64,000 bases of DNA from an uncultured Lachnospiraceae bacterium (GTDB taxonomy: Bacteria > Bacillota > Clostridia > Lachnospirales > Lachnospiraceae): the NCBI GenBank assembly GCA_947648875.1, contig CANSPM010000014.1:1-64000 (forward strand), in the 5' to 3' direction. A model generated the notes under the pieces. It made no database searches. It was not told where the DNA came from and saw only the letters and a list, made by a program, of their open reading frames with translations. The position numbers were made by a program, and so were the translations under genes. Shown here piece by piece: positions 28,975 to 37,231 of this stretch (the stretch's first letter is position 1; each line of letters opens with the position of its first letter).

Positions 28975-29217
28975 ATGGCAACAAGTGCAGCACAGGTTGA
29001 TAACCTGGTAAACTTATTGGATGGCTATGCTACAAAGGGCGGTCATCATCTGAATGTAAACGTATTGAACAGAGATACTTTGCTGGATGCTCAGGCACAT
29101 CCCGAGAACTATCCTCAGCTTACAATTCGCGTATCCGGTTATGCGGTGAATTTCATCAAACTCACTCCGGAGCAGCAGGCTGATGTTATTTCCCGTACTT
29201 TCCACGAAGCTATCTAA
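28975..29217 (+). CDS. Stand-alone glycyl-radical subunit of the split pyruvate formate-lyase
   Basis: 80 residues. [15 protein letters not shown], then [19 protein letters not shown] carry the universal glycyl-radical loop, with the radical Gly in RVSGY (about residue 60). It corresponds to the extreme C-terminus of ordinary PFL and resembles GrcA/YfiD spare parts, but here it is the only copy at the locus. Its own ribosome site (AGGAGGAAA) and clean start show that it is translated separately. It must assemble with the 679-residue core to give an active enzyme, and be activated by the downstream PflA. A strong terminator follows. Confidence 0.92.
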   Translation: MATSAAQVDNLVNLLDGYATKGGHHLNVNVLNRDTLLDAQAHPENYPQLTIRVSGYAVNFIKLTPEQQADVISRTFHEAI

Positions 29218-29263
29218 AGGACGGTTGTCGACACCGGAAATTGTGTCTCATACTGTCAAAGAT

Positions 29264-29294
29264 GGGCGTCCCGCACATTGGGACGCCCTTTTTT
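29264..29294 (+). terminator. Intrinsic terminator after the radical-domain gene
   Basis: GGGCGTCCC (29264-29272), loop GCACATT, GGGACGCCC (29280-29288), then T6. A textbook intrinsic terminator that separates the pfl core genes from pflA. Confidence 0.92.
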
Positions 29295-29331
29295 ACATGC
29301 TTCTTTTTGCATTTTGGGATATACTATCTAT

Positions 29332-29545
29332 AAGGCGGCAGAGACTTAAAACCGCCTTTCCATTTAATGGAAATTTTGATATAATAAGTATGTTAAAATG
29401 TCCGGATACGCAATGTCCAATATAAAATCAGCGCATTAGCGCTGGCATAGGCACAATACGCCCGGACTCATAAAAAATTACCACTTAACATGATTTGCGA
29501 GTGGAAAACACTTTAGGGCGGCTACTTATTTATCGCCCGTGACCT
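29332..29545 (+). promoter_or_regulatory. pflA leader: hairpins, inverted repeat and promoter
   Basis: The 29295-29567 gap holds no gene. An AAGGCGG/CCGCCTT hairpin (29332-29358), a perfect TTTCCAT-TTA-ATGGAAA palindrome (29357-29373) and a TATAAT box (29380-29385) lie close together. A weak -35 (TTTCCA, 17 bp upstream of the box) is inside the palindrome, so it may be an operator. Further hairpins CAGCGC/GCGCTG (29429-29444), CCACT/AGTGG (29481-29504) and GGGCG/CGCCC (29516-29538) lie in the transcribed leader. Confidence 0.45.
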
Positions 29546-29567
29546 TCATGAAAGGAGACGCATTTTT

Positions 29568-30323
29568 ATGCAGGGAAGAATTCATTCACTTGAGAGTTTT
29601 GGCACTGTGGATGGCCCCGGTACACGTTTTGTGGTGTTTGTACAAGGCTGTCCCATGCGCTGTGCCTATTGCCACAATCCCGACACCTGGGAGATGAGCG
29701 GCGGCACGATGATGGAGCCGTCCTACATCATTGAGCAGTACGAGCGTAACAGCGCGTTCTACAAAAACGGCGGCGGTCTGACCGTCACTGGCGGAGAACC
29801 ATTGATGCAGGTAGACTTTCTGATTGATCTGTTCACTTTGGCTAAAGAGAAGGAAATACACACCTGTATTGACAGCTCAGGTATTGCCTTTAATCCCTCC
29901 AATACGGCATGGGTTGAGAAGCTGGATAAACTTATGACACTGACAGACCTGGTAATGCTTGACATCAAGCATATTGATCCCGACAGGCACAGAGAACTTA
30001 CATCCCAGCCCAACAGGCATATTTTGGAGTTTGCCGCCTATCTAAATGAAAAAAAGGTTGATATGTGGATTCGGCATGTGGTGGTGCCTGGTATCACAGA
30101 CGACGACAAATATCTGTTTGACCTTGGTTATTTCATCGGTCAGTTTGACAATCTGAAAGCCTTGGATGTACTGCCCTACCATACTATGGGCGAGGCAAAA
30201 TACAAAAAATTGGGCATTTCCTACAAGCTGGCCGGTGTACCTGCCATGGATAAAGAAAAAGTTGTAGAAAAGAAAAAAGTAATACTGGAAGGCATCAAAA
30301 AACGCCGCGCAGAACAAAATTAG
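29568..30323 (+). CDS. pflA: Pyruvate formate-lyase activating enzyme
   Basis: 251-residue radical SAM enzyme that abstracts hydrogen from the PFL glycine. The [4Fe-4S] motif CPMRCAYC uses Cys28, Cys32 and Cys35; a SAM-binding TVTGGEP motif follows near residue 74. The N-terminus (GRIHSLESFGTVDGPGTRFVVFVQGC, read in parts) is the activase signature. Start ATG follows AAAGGAG. It has its own promoter region after the terminator at 29264. Its presence shows that the neighbouring PFL needs radical activation, which supports the split enzyme being active. Confidence 0.95.
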   Translation: MQGRIHSLESFGTVDGPGTRFVVFVQGCPMRCAYCHNPDTWEMSGGTMMEPSYIIEQYERNSAFYKNGGGLTVTGGEPLMQVDFLIDLFTLAKEKEIHTCIDSSGIAFNPSNTAWVEKLDKLMTLTDLVMLDIKHIDPDRHRELTSQPNRHILEFAAYLNEKKVDMWIRHVVVPGITDDDKYLFDLGYFIGQFDNLKALDVLPYHTMGEAKYKKLGISYKLAGVPAMDKEKVVEKKKVILEGIKKRRAEQN

Positions 30324-30397
30324 TACTTGTATTCAGCGACATTCTATATTACAATAAGAGAGGTATTAAATATTCTATCAGTTGGGAGGATAAGAGT

Positions 30398-30568
30398 ATG
30401 GCATTTGTAGTAGGCGACGCCTGTGTAGGCTGCGGTGCTTGTGCCGGTGTGTGTCCTGTAGGCGCAATCAGCATGGAAACCGGTGTTGCAGTGATCGATC
30501 CCGATACCTGCATCTCCTGTGGTTCCTGTGCCGGTCAGTGCCCTGTGGGTACCATCAGCGAAGAGTAA
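30398..30568 (+). CDS. 2[4Fe-4S] ferredoxin
   Basis: 56 residues, too short for a routine ORF cut-off but clear. Eight cysteines form two CxxCxxCxxxCP motifs (Cys9, 12, 15, 19 and Cys38, 41, 44, 48) separated by a typical loop, as in clostridial ferredoxin. Start ATG follows TTGGGAGG. It lies 74 bases after pflA on the same strand and could feed electrons to that radical SAM enzyme, a job that ferredoxin or flavodoxin does in other bacteria; this link is inference. Confidence 0.93.
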   Translation: MAFVVGDACVGCGACAGVCPVGAISMETGVAVIDPDTCISCGSCAGQCPVGTISEE

Positions 30569-30585
30569 TCGTATTTGTGAGAGTG

Positions 30586-30616
30586 AAAAGGCATTTCAAA
30601 AAACGAAATGCCTTTT
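30586..30616 (+). terminator. Bidirectional terminator between the ferredoxin and MerR-like genes
   Basis: AAAAGGCATTTC and GAAATGCCTTTT form a 12-bp stem around an A-rich loop; on the plus strand T7 follows (30613-30619). On the minus strand the run of A at 30598-30604 gives T-rich flank within the loop only. It also contains the last codons of the minus-strand gene. Confidence 0.85.
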
Positions 30617-31384
30617 TTTCTTGTCCCTTCCTGGCTTAAGAGACTTGTTTTTCTCTGCCGTCTGATCCTTTTTATCCTGCTTATCGTGCTTATCCTGCTT
30701 ATCCGCTTTTCTGCGGCTCTTTTTGCATAACAGCTCGTCCACCTTCCGATAATATTCTTCGCTGCGCTGTTGGGCCAGACGATCCCTCTCTTCCTCCCGT
30801 TCCTCCTGGTTACGGAATTGATAATCCAGTTCTTTGATCAGGCTCTCCTTCATGCTCTGACAAAGTTCCTCGTTATTTTCCCTCAATGTCTCCCGGATCA
30901 GCTGCTGCAATAACCATTGCAGACGTCTTGCCTTTTCCTCGCGGCTTTCCGCAGACAAGCCGGATGCTTTCTGACGGGCCGGTTCCACCAGTTCCTGCCT
31001 GGCAACCGTTGCGTATTCTTCCTCCGTCTGAGCCGTGTCGGCATCCCTGACAGAAACCACGTCAATAGCCATGTTCTGTGCATTATCCGGATGCCCTTCT
31101 TCCCCGGTGTATTCTCTCCCTCCTGCCCTCTCACGGAAGTCTCCTTGCGGCAGAACATCCAGCTTTCCGTCTTTCAAGATCATCTTAATTGCCTTCAACT
31201 GTAATCCCCTTTCTTTCATAGCTTTGATCTGTTTAAAACGCTCCACATCCTCCTGTGTATAATAGCGATGTCCCAATTCATTGCGCTTTATAGGAAGCCG
31301 CAATTCTTCCTCCCAGTAACGCAATACATGACTCTCTACCTTGACTTCCTTGGCGGCATCCGATATGAGCAAGTATGTTCCCAT
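30596..31384 (-). CDS. MerR-family HTH protein with long charged C-terminal tail
   Basis: 262 residues. The N-terminal ~70 residues are a MerR DNA-binding domain (ISDAAKEVKVESHVLRYWEEEL, then ELGHRYYTQEDVERFKQIKAMKERGLQLKAIKMILKDG read in parts). The rest is unusual for MerR: Glu/Arg-rich coiled coil (about 165-225) and a Lys/Asp-rich low-complexity tail (KQDKHDKQDKKDQ). RacA and similar chromosome-organising proteins have this layout, but a transcription regulator is equally possible; no ligand domain is visible. ATG at 31384 follows AGAAAGGGG; the longer open frame runs into a tandem repeat. It contains no cysteine ligand for metals. Confidence 0.8.
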   Translation of the reverse strand: MGTYLLISDAAKEVKVESHVLRYWEEELRLPIKRNELGHRYYTQEDVERFKQIKAMKERGLQLKAIKMILKDGKLDVLPQGDFRERAGGREYTGEEGHPDNAQNMAIDVVSVRDADTAQTEEEYATVARQELVEPARQKASGLSAESREEKARRLQWLLQQLIRETLRENNEELCQSMKESLIKELDYQFRNQEEREEERDRLAQQRSEEYYRKVDELLCKKSRRKADKQDKHDKQDKKDQTAEKNKSLKPGRDKKKRHFVF

Positions 31385-31425
31385 AGTATTCCCCTTTCTA
31401 TATTTAGTTCCACATTTCCCCTGCA

Positions 31426-31590
31426 AACACATATGCCCCATGGGCACGCTTGGGGCGTTCCTGGCATGAATATGTGCCCCATGGGCACGCTTTATTCCCG
31501 GCATGAATATGTGCCCTAATGGGCACGCTTTGGGCACTCAGGCATGAATATGTGCCCCCTGAGTACGCTTTAGGCGTTCCGACATGAATC
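31426..31590. repeat. Tandem ~40-bp GC-rich array upstream of the MerR-like gene
   Basis: Four imperfect copies of a ~40-bp unit, with CATGAATATGTGCCC starts at 31465, 31502 and 31543, a first diverged copy before 31465 and a truncated copy at 31583; spacings are 37, 41 and 40 bp. Each unit has an internal CATGGGCAC-like inverted portion. It fills most of the 31385-31678 gap between dnaB and the MerR-like gene; no gene was found there. Confidence 0.85.
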
Positions 31591-31678
31591 ATTGTGTTTT
31601 CAGGGTATCTACTGTCAAAAACAAGTTTCCCATGTAAAAAGAGAATGGATTTTCCCCTCCACTCTCTTTCGTAGTTTC

Positions 31679-33007
31679 TTATTTCTCCAAGTTGGCAAAT
31701 CTGGTGTATCTGGGCAGCCATGCCAGTTCCACCGTTCCGATGGGACCATTTCTCTGCTTTCCTATAATGATCTCCGCAATGTCTTTTTTTTCTGTATCAT
31801 GATTGTAATAATCATCTCGATAAATAAACATCACCACATCTGCATCCTGTTCAATGGCGCCGGACTCACGCAGGTCAGACATCATGGGACGATGGTCCGG
31901 TCTCTGTTCCACCGCTCGACTAAGCTGAGACAGAGCTACCACCGGCACATGCAGTTCTCTTGCCAGACCTTTCAGAGCCCGGGATATATCCGAAATCTCC
32001 TGCTGTCTGGAATCCGATCTTCCGCTGCCCGACATCAATTGCAGATAGTCGATAATTATGATGGAAAGATTATGTTCCAGCTTAAGTTTACGGCATTTCG
32101 TCCGCAGTTCGGCAATGCTGATGCCAGGTGTATCGTCTATAAACAAATTGGAACGGCCAATTACGCCTGCACTTTCTATCAGTTTTTCCCACTCCTCGTC
32201 GTTGAGCTGCCCGGTACGCAGATTCTGCGCATCTACGCTGGACTGTAGCGAAAAAAGACGGTTCACCAGCTGCTCCTTGCTCATCTCCAGACTGAATATG
32301 GCCACTGTCAGATTCAGCTTGAAAGCAATATGCTGGGCAATATTCAGCACGAAGGCAGTTTTGCCCATGGACGGACGGGCAGCAATCAGGATCAGGTCCG
32401 AAGGCTGTAGGCCTGCCGTCCGATAATCCAGATCCAAAAAGCCTGTGGCAATGCCCGTCACCGTGCCCTTCTGCCGGGATGCCGCTTCGATTCTGTCCAT
32501 GGCGTTCATCACCACCTGCCGGATAGGCGTGAAATCTTCTGTATTTCTTTTCTGCACCAACTGGAAGACTCTCTTTTCCGTGTCCTCCAATATGTTTTCA
32601 AGGCTCTCCTTGCCCACATAACAGGTGTTGGCAATCTCCTCGTTGAGTTTGATCAACCTGCGCAGCGTGGATTTTTCCGCCACAATATTCGCATAATATT
32701 TAATATTGGCGGAGGTCGTCACCATCCCCAGCAAGTCGCGGACAAATTCCAGGCTGCTTACCTCCGGCGGCACATCCTTTTCCTTTAGCTTGTCCTGTAG
32801 CGTCACCAGGTCTACCGGGTACCCCTTGTCATTGAGTTCTACCATGGTTTCGAACAGAATACCATACTGTCTGTTATAGAAATCCTCTCCCATGACAATC
32901 TCAGAGGCCACCACGATAGCCTCACGGTCCATAATCATGGAACCGATCACCGCCTGCTCCGCTTCCACACTATGGGGCAAAATCCTCTTAATCGCTATTT
33001 CATCCAT
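31679..33007 (-). CDS. dnaB: Replicative DNA helicase
   Basis: 442 residues. N-terminal helicase-loader domain (PHSVEAEQAVIGSM), linker, and RecA-like motor with Walker A RPSMGKTAFVLN near residue 211 and the SGRSDSRQQEISDISRALKGLA segment, typical of DnaB. Unwinds DNA ahead of the fork. Follows rplI and gdpP on the same strand, as in many Firmicutes. Stop lies 53 bases past the array boundary. Confidence 0.96.
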   Translation of the reverse strand: MDEIAIKRILPHSVEAEQAVIGSMIMDREAIVVASEIVMGEDFYNRQYGILFETMVELNDKGYPVDLVTLQDKLKEKDVPPEVSSLEFVRDLLGMVTTSANIKYYANIVAEKSTLRRLIKLNEEIANTCYVGKESLENILEDTEKRVFQLVQKRNTEDFTPIRQVVMNAMDRIEAASRQKGTVTGIATGFLDLDYRTAGLQPSDLILIAARPSMGKTAFVLNIAQHIAFKLNLTVAIFSLEMSKEQLVNRLFSLQSSVDAQNLRTGQLNDEEWEKLIESAGVIGRSNLFIDDTPGISIAELRTKCRKLKLEHNLSIIIIDYLQLMSGSGRSDSRQQEISDISRALKGLARELHVPVVALSQLSRAVEQRPDHRPMMSDLRESGAIEQDADVVMFIYRDDYYNHDTEKKDIAEIIIGKQRNGPIGTVELAWLPRYTRFANLEK

Positions 33008-33058
33008 ATTTTCCTTATTCCTGTATTACCCGAGCCTGTGCCGCAGCTGCGTCAGTCC

Positions 33059-33505
33059 CTATGCTTCTGTCACTTTCACGGTAAATTTACCGGTCACCTG
33101 TGGATGCAGCTTTACAGCCACCTCATAGTTGCCAAAGTTCTTCAAGCTCTCACTCAGTTGTATCTTTTTCTTATCCAACTCGATTCCGTGCTGTTCTTTC
33201 AGAGCCGCCGCAATTTCCTTGGATGACACGGAACCGAAGGTTTTACCACCCTCTCCCGCCTTGATACTCACCACCACCTGGCGGGACTCCAGATCCGCCG
33301 CTAACGCTCTGGCGGCATCCAGCTGTTCCTGGGCAATTTTCTCGCTGTTTGCTTTCTGTAATTTCAATTCGTTCAAATTTCTGGGGGTGGCTTCCACGCC
33401 GATCTTCTTCGGCAGGATATAGTTTCTCGCATATCCGTCGCTGGCTTCGATAATGTCCCCTTTCTTCCCCAGCTTTTTCTCATCCTGTAACAAAATAATT
33501 TTCAT
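33059..33505 (-). CDS. rplI: Ribosomal protein bL9
   Basis: 148 residues. MKIILLQDEKKLGKKGDIIEASDGYARNYILPKKIG (read in parts) is the N-terminal domain signature; a central helix and C-terminal domain follow. ATG at 33505 is preceded by CAGGAGG and excludes 20 upstream residues of the open frame. It sits between gdpP and dnaB. Confidence 0.96.
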   Translation of the reverse strand: MKIILLQDEKKLGKKGDIIEASDGYARNYILPKKIGVEATPRNLNELKLQKANSEKIAQEQLDAARALAADLESRQVVVSIKAGEGGKTFGSVSSKEIAAALKEQHGIELDKKKIQLSESLKNFGNYEVAVKLHPQVTGKFTVKVTEA

Positions 33506-33587
33506 ATGATTCCTCCTGCTGTTGGAGATCATTCGATCTCCCAATCGCTGCACAATGGCTCCCAAGCTAAAATTCCGCAGCCCCTGC

Positions 33588-35651
33588 TTAAATTTCTCCC
33601 GTATCCAACATATTGTCGATGGTGGATTTCAAAACACCGATGGCCTCCACAATTCCTGTTCCCTCCATCTGACAGGCCGCGATGGACATATGGCCACCTC
33701 CTCCCATACGCTCCATAATCAACTGCACATTGACCTCATCAATGGACCGGGCGCTGATATAAATCTTGCCCTGGTAATCCGTCAGTACAAAACTGGCCTT
33801 GATCCCCTTGATATTCAGAAGTTCGTTGGCCGCCTGGGCACCTATCACCGTGGGGCTGGGCAAATCATCGCTTGTACACACCGATATGGCAAAATTCTGC
33901 CTGTATATCTCAGCCTGGCTGACGGCATCCGCCTTGGCCTTGTACTCATTGGCATCCTCTCTGAACAGCTTTCTCACTCTGGTCACGTCCGCACCGTTTC
34001 GGCGCAGAAATGCTGCCGCCTCAAAAGTACGCACCCCCGCCTTGCTGACAAAATTGTTGGTGTCAATTATGATTCCGGCATACATGCAGTCTGCTTCCTC
34101 TGAGCGGATCCTGATATTATCATAAGTGTACTGCAATATCTCTGACACCATCTCACAGGAAGATGAAGCATAGGGTTCCACATAGGAAAGGGTGGCATTT
34201 TCTATAGTCTCTTTGCCTGCCCGGTGGTGATCCAGCACCACCACCGATTTGCAGAACCGCAGCAAATCCGGACATTCCGTGATAGAGGGCTTATTCACAT
34301 CCACCACCACCAACACTGCGTTGCCCCCAGCAATTTCAATGGCCCGCTGGCTGTCAATAATCATGTCCTCCTCATAATCGGGATTTCTGCGAAACATTTC
34401 CAAAAGCGGCTGTATGGATGCCGGAGAATCATTCAGCACAATATGCGCCTTTCTCTCCAGAGTCTGGGCAATCCGATAGATTCCCACCGTAGCGCCAAAA
34501 CTGTCGGCGTCGGGATTTCTGTGTCCCATAACAAGCACCGTGTCCTTGGTGGTAATGATTTCTCTCAGCGCATGCGCTTTCACACGGGCCTTCACGCGGG
34601 TATTCTTTTCCACCTGCTGGCTCTTGCCGCCATAGTAAGTCACACTCTCAGGAGTCTTAATCACCGCCTGATCCCCACCCCGCCCCAACGCCAGATCAAT
34701 GGCATTGCGGGCAAACTCATAATTCTGCGCATAGGTCAGACCGTCCAGGCCTATACCGATACTTATAGTCACAGCCATCTCATTGCCGATGTTGACTGTT
34801 TTGACCTCCTCCAGCAGGTCAAAACGATTTGTCTGTAGCTGCGCAATGGCTTTTTTCCGCAGAATGATCAAGTATTTGTCCTTCTCCAGTTTCTTGGATA
34901 TACCGTCCAGTCCGGAGATATATTTATTGACTTTCCGGTCAATCAGAGCAATCAACAGGGAGCGCCGGACTTCCTCCACGCTCTCCAAAGCCTCGTCATA
35001 ATTGTCCAGATAGACCATCCCCACCGCCAGAGACTGATCGTCCACCTCCTGCAAGGCAATATGTAACGCCGTCTCATCAAAAAGGTACATGGCGATCAGA
35101 TATCCGTTATATCCTTCCGCCTGGATCATATCGCTGTGTTCGGCCATCTCCTTGAGAGAAATTCTCTTAAATCGGACCACATACTCATTTCCCTCATAAT
35201 GAAGCTCATACTGCGCCTCGTCCAGGCCGCTGTCATCCGGCAGACGATCCCGGGTAAGAGTGGGAAAAAGGACTGTCAGCGATTTGTTATAGCCCTTGGG
35301 CTGATGTACCACCGACTCGAAAGCCGCGTTGGTCCAGATCACTTTGCCTCCGTCATCCAGCAACGCATAGGGAATCTCCAATTCCCGCAAGAGTTTTTTC
35401 TGAATCTGCCCATATTCTGTCGCGAAACTGATCAGCTCATTCATAACCAGAGGCTTGTTGTAAAAATACAGGGTAAGGGTGATCGCCAGGTAAAAGACGG
35501 CAAAGCAGGTCACAATGCCGCCCGCCCGATAATCCAGCAGAAATACTGCCGCCGATACAGCGCAGAGCAGAATCCCCAGATATATTGTAAAGTTCAGATA
35601 TGTCCTAATACGTCCCTTTAACCTGATATATTTTTTCATATGTCCTGCCAT
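33588..35651 (-). CDS. gdpP: GdpP-type cyclic-di-AMP phosphodiesterase
   Basis: 687 residues. Two N-terminal membrane helices (about 10-55), a PAS-like sensor, a degenerate GGDEF domain, and a DHH/DHHA1 phosphodiesterase with VLVMGHRNPDADSFG near residue 375 and VVLDHHRAG near residue 474. Hydrolyses c-di-AMP, a regulator of potassium and wall balance. ATG at 35651 follows TGGAGAAG; the open frame extends 127 residues further upstream but those include a hairpin region and are not GdpP-like. Adjacent to rplI and dnaB, the standard order. Confidence 0.93.
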   Translation of the reverse strand: MAGHMKKYIRLKGRIRTYLNFTIYLGILLCAVSAAVFLLDYRAGGIVTCFAVFYLAITLTLYFYNKPLVMNELISFATEYGQIQKKLLRELEIPYALLDDGGKVIWTNAAFESVVHQPKGYNKSLTVLFPTLTRDRLPDDSGLDEAQYELHYEGNEYVVRFKRISLKEMAEHSDMIQAEGYNGYLIAMYLFDETALHIALQEVDDQSLAVGMVYLDNYDEALESVEEVRRSLLIALIDRKVNKYISGLDGISKKLEKDKYLIILRKKAIAQLQTNRFDLLEEVKTVNIGNEMAVTISIGIGLDGLTYAQNYEFARNAIDLALGRGGDQAVIKTPESVTYYGGKSQQVEKNTRVKARVKAHALREIITTKDTVLVMGHRNPDADSFGATVGIYRIAQTLERKAHIVLNDSPASIQPLLEMFRRNPDYEEDMIIDSQRAIEIAGGNAVLVVVDVNKPSITECPDLLRFCKSVVVLDHHRAGKETIENATLSYVEPYASSSCEMVSEILQYTYDNIRIRSEEADCMYAGIIIDTNNFVSKAGVRTFEAAAFLRRNGADVTRVRKLFREDANEYKAKADAVSQAEIYRQNFAISVCTSDDLPSPTVIGAQAANELLNIKGIKASFVLTDYQGKIYISARSIDEVNVQLIMERMGGGGHMSIAACQMEGTGIVEAIGVLKSTIDNMLDTGEI

Positions 35652-35834
35652 AATTCTTCTCCAGTCGGACGGCGGACCTGACGGCTGATATTTTACGTTC
35701 AACCGCTTCCTGCCATAAATATGGATATATTGTATCATAGTTTGCCGCATTATGCCACTAATTAATTTGTCATATTGTGGCAGTTCTTCCTGGATTCCGT
35801 TGTTTATGAGCAAAATAGGAAGACGAAAATATAG

Positions 35835-35983
35835 AAGTTGCCCTTTTGTGTTTCTGTATGTGTGGATTGACGGAATGTTATTTGGCGGGGACCAAAGCGC
35901 AAGGCCGGGACGCAGGGAAAAGTACGCAGATATTGCTGTAAGAGCCCCAGACAGGAAGACCCGCCATTCGGCGGGTTTTCCAT
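35835..35983 (+). ncRNA. Candidate structured RNA ending in a terminator
   Basis: The 35652-36093 gap has no gene. On the plus strand a GC-rich stretch (about 35883-35958) contains many short complementary runs, and ends with GACAGGAAGACCCGCC followed by an intrinsic-type hairpin ACCCGCC-ATTC-GGCGGGT and TTTT (about 35958-35979). GACAGGAAGACCCGCC resembles a cobalamin-riboswitch B12 box, but I do not see the other conserved parts, and no plus-strand gene follows. So I call it a possible orphan regulatory RNA. Boundaries are approximate. Confidence 0.35.
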
Positions 35984-36087
35984 TGACAATCAGTTTTGTT
36001 TCGTTGGCTTCTGTCCCCATGCCGCCAACCATTTATTGACTGAAGCAGCGACAGCACTCCCTGATTGGACTGATTAGACTATGCCGC

Positions 36088-36136
36088 AAAAAAGAACACC
36101 GCAATACAACAGCCATGCTGTCATTTCGCAGTGTCC
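36088..36136 (-). terminator. Terminator of the rpsF-ssb-rpsR operon
   Basis: Reading the minus strand: GGACACTGC (36136-36128) pairs with GCGGTGTTC (36102-36094), with further pairing inside (ACAGC/GCTGT) and a T6 run at 36093-36088. A long intrinsic terminator 30 bases past rpsR. Confidence 0.85.
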
Positions 36137-36165
36137 CCTGTCTTCCTGTCCTGATTTACCGGACT

Positions 36166-36429
36166 CTAATCCTGAACGTAAGGCATCAAAGCCACATGAC
36201 GCGCCCGCTTGATGGCGGAAGTCAGCGCTCTCTGATGCTTCGCGCAGTTGCCGGTGATACGGCGGGGAAGAATCTTGCCTCTCTCAGACACATATCTTTT
36301 AAGTTTGTTGGTGTCCTTGTAATCAATCACATTATCCTTTCCACAGAATACGCATACCTTTCTCTTTCTGCGGATGCCGCCCTTTTTTCTAACTGGGGAA
36401 TCAGATTTCTCTGCTTTATTGTAAGCCAT
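36166..36429 (-). CDS. rpsR: Ribosomal protein bS18
   Basis: 87 residues with [46 protein letters not shown] (read in parts: [18 protein letters not shown]). The Cys residues (CxxC ... C) give a zinc-ribbon C+ form. Last gene of the rpsF operon, with a terminator beyond. Confidence 0.97.
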   Translation of the reverse strand: MAYNKAEKSDSPVRKKGGIRRKRKVCVFCGKDNVIDYKDTNKLKRYVSERGKILPRRITGNCAKHQRALTSAIKRARHVALMPYVQD

Positions 36430-36461
36430 TTTCAGTGCCTCCTATCTTAAATAATCGTCCA

Positions 36462-36923
36462 TTAGTTAAACGGCAACTCCTCGTCTATTCCGTCGGGAAT
36501 GTTCATGAAGCCGTCACCTGCACCGCCGGGTGCGGGAGCGCTGTTGCCGCCGCCCATATAACCACCGCCATTGTACCCGCTGTCACCGTTGCCTGCCGAA
36601 GCGTTTTTGCTCTCGGCAAACTCGATTTCATCTACCATGACACGGACACTATAGACCATCTGACCGTCCTTATTGGTGTAGTTGTCGTTCTGTATTCTGC
36701 CGCAAACTACCACCTTTACGCCCTTTCGCAGATAGCGCTCAATAAACTCGGCCTGCTTGCCAAACGCGGTACAGTTAAAGAAATCCGCATCCGGCTCGCC
36801 CTCCCGTTTGAATCTTCTATCCACCGCAATGGAAAAACGCGCCACCGCAGTCTGGCTGGCTCCCTGGGAATATCTTACCTCGGGATCTCTGGTCAAACGT
36901 CCCATAAGAATTACTTTGTTCAT
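36462..36923 (-). CDS. ssb: Single-stranded DNA-binding protein
   Basis: 153 residues; OB fold (VILMGRLTRDPEVRYSQG, VARFSIAVDRRF) and a Gly/Asn-rich tail ending in the acidic tip DEELPFN that docks repair and replication partners. Between rpsF and rpsR in the standard order. Confidence 0.97.
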   Translation of the reverse strand: MNKVILMGRLTRDPEVRYSQGASQTAVARFSIAVDRRFKREGEPDADFFNCTAFGKQAEFIERYLRKGVKVVVCGRIQNDNYTNKDGQMVYSVRVMVDEIEFAESKNASAGNGDSGYNGGGYMGGGNSAPAPGGAGDGFMNIPDGIDEELPFN

Positions 36924-36940
36924 GCCTAATCTCGCTTTCT

Positions 36941-37231
36941 TTATGCCTCGTCCTGTCTAACGACTAAGTATCTGATGACATTGTCCATAATGCGGACACG
37001 GCTCTCGATCTCCGCAGGCACGGTGGACTCTGCATCAAATCTGATGAAGTAATAAAAGCCTTCCTTCATCTTCTGAACCTCATAAGCAAGCCTCTTCTTG
37101 CCCCACTCATCCACCTCTGTGATGGTACCGCCAAATCTCTCCACGAGAGCCTTGCACTTCTCAATAATCTGTGCTCTCTCCTCGTCCTCGATCTTAGCGC
37201 TGACAACAACGGCTAATTCGTACTTGTTCAT
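36941..37231 (-). CDS. rpsF: Ribosomal protein bS6
   Basis: 96 residues, complete: ELAVVVSAKIEDEERAQIIEK and the VDEWGKKRLAYEVQKMKEGFYYFIRF segment are diagnostic. Start ATG follows GAAGGAGG. First gene of the rpsF-ssb-rpsR operon; 17 bases separate it from ssb. Confidence 0.97.
   Translation of the reverse strand: MNKYELAVVVSAKIEDEERAQIIEKCKALVERFGGTITEVDEWGKKRLAYEVQKMKEGFYYFIRFDAESTVPAEIESRVRIMDNVIRYLVVRQDEA

Noticed and set aside
28650..28975. Frameshift or nonsense mutation in a full-length pflB
   Set aside because: The core ends cleanly at a natural domain boundary, and both following genes have their own strong ribosome sites and complete starts, so a designed split fits better.
29400..29567. 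ZTP (pfl) riboswitch before pflA
   Set aside because: The conserved parts of that motif were not seen; only generic hairpins are present.
31426..31590. CRISPR array
   Set aside because: Units are contiguous and imperfect, without unique spacers, and no cas gene is near. The same applies to the repeats at 8442-8642.
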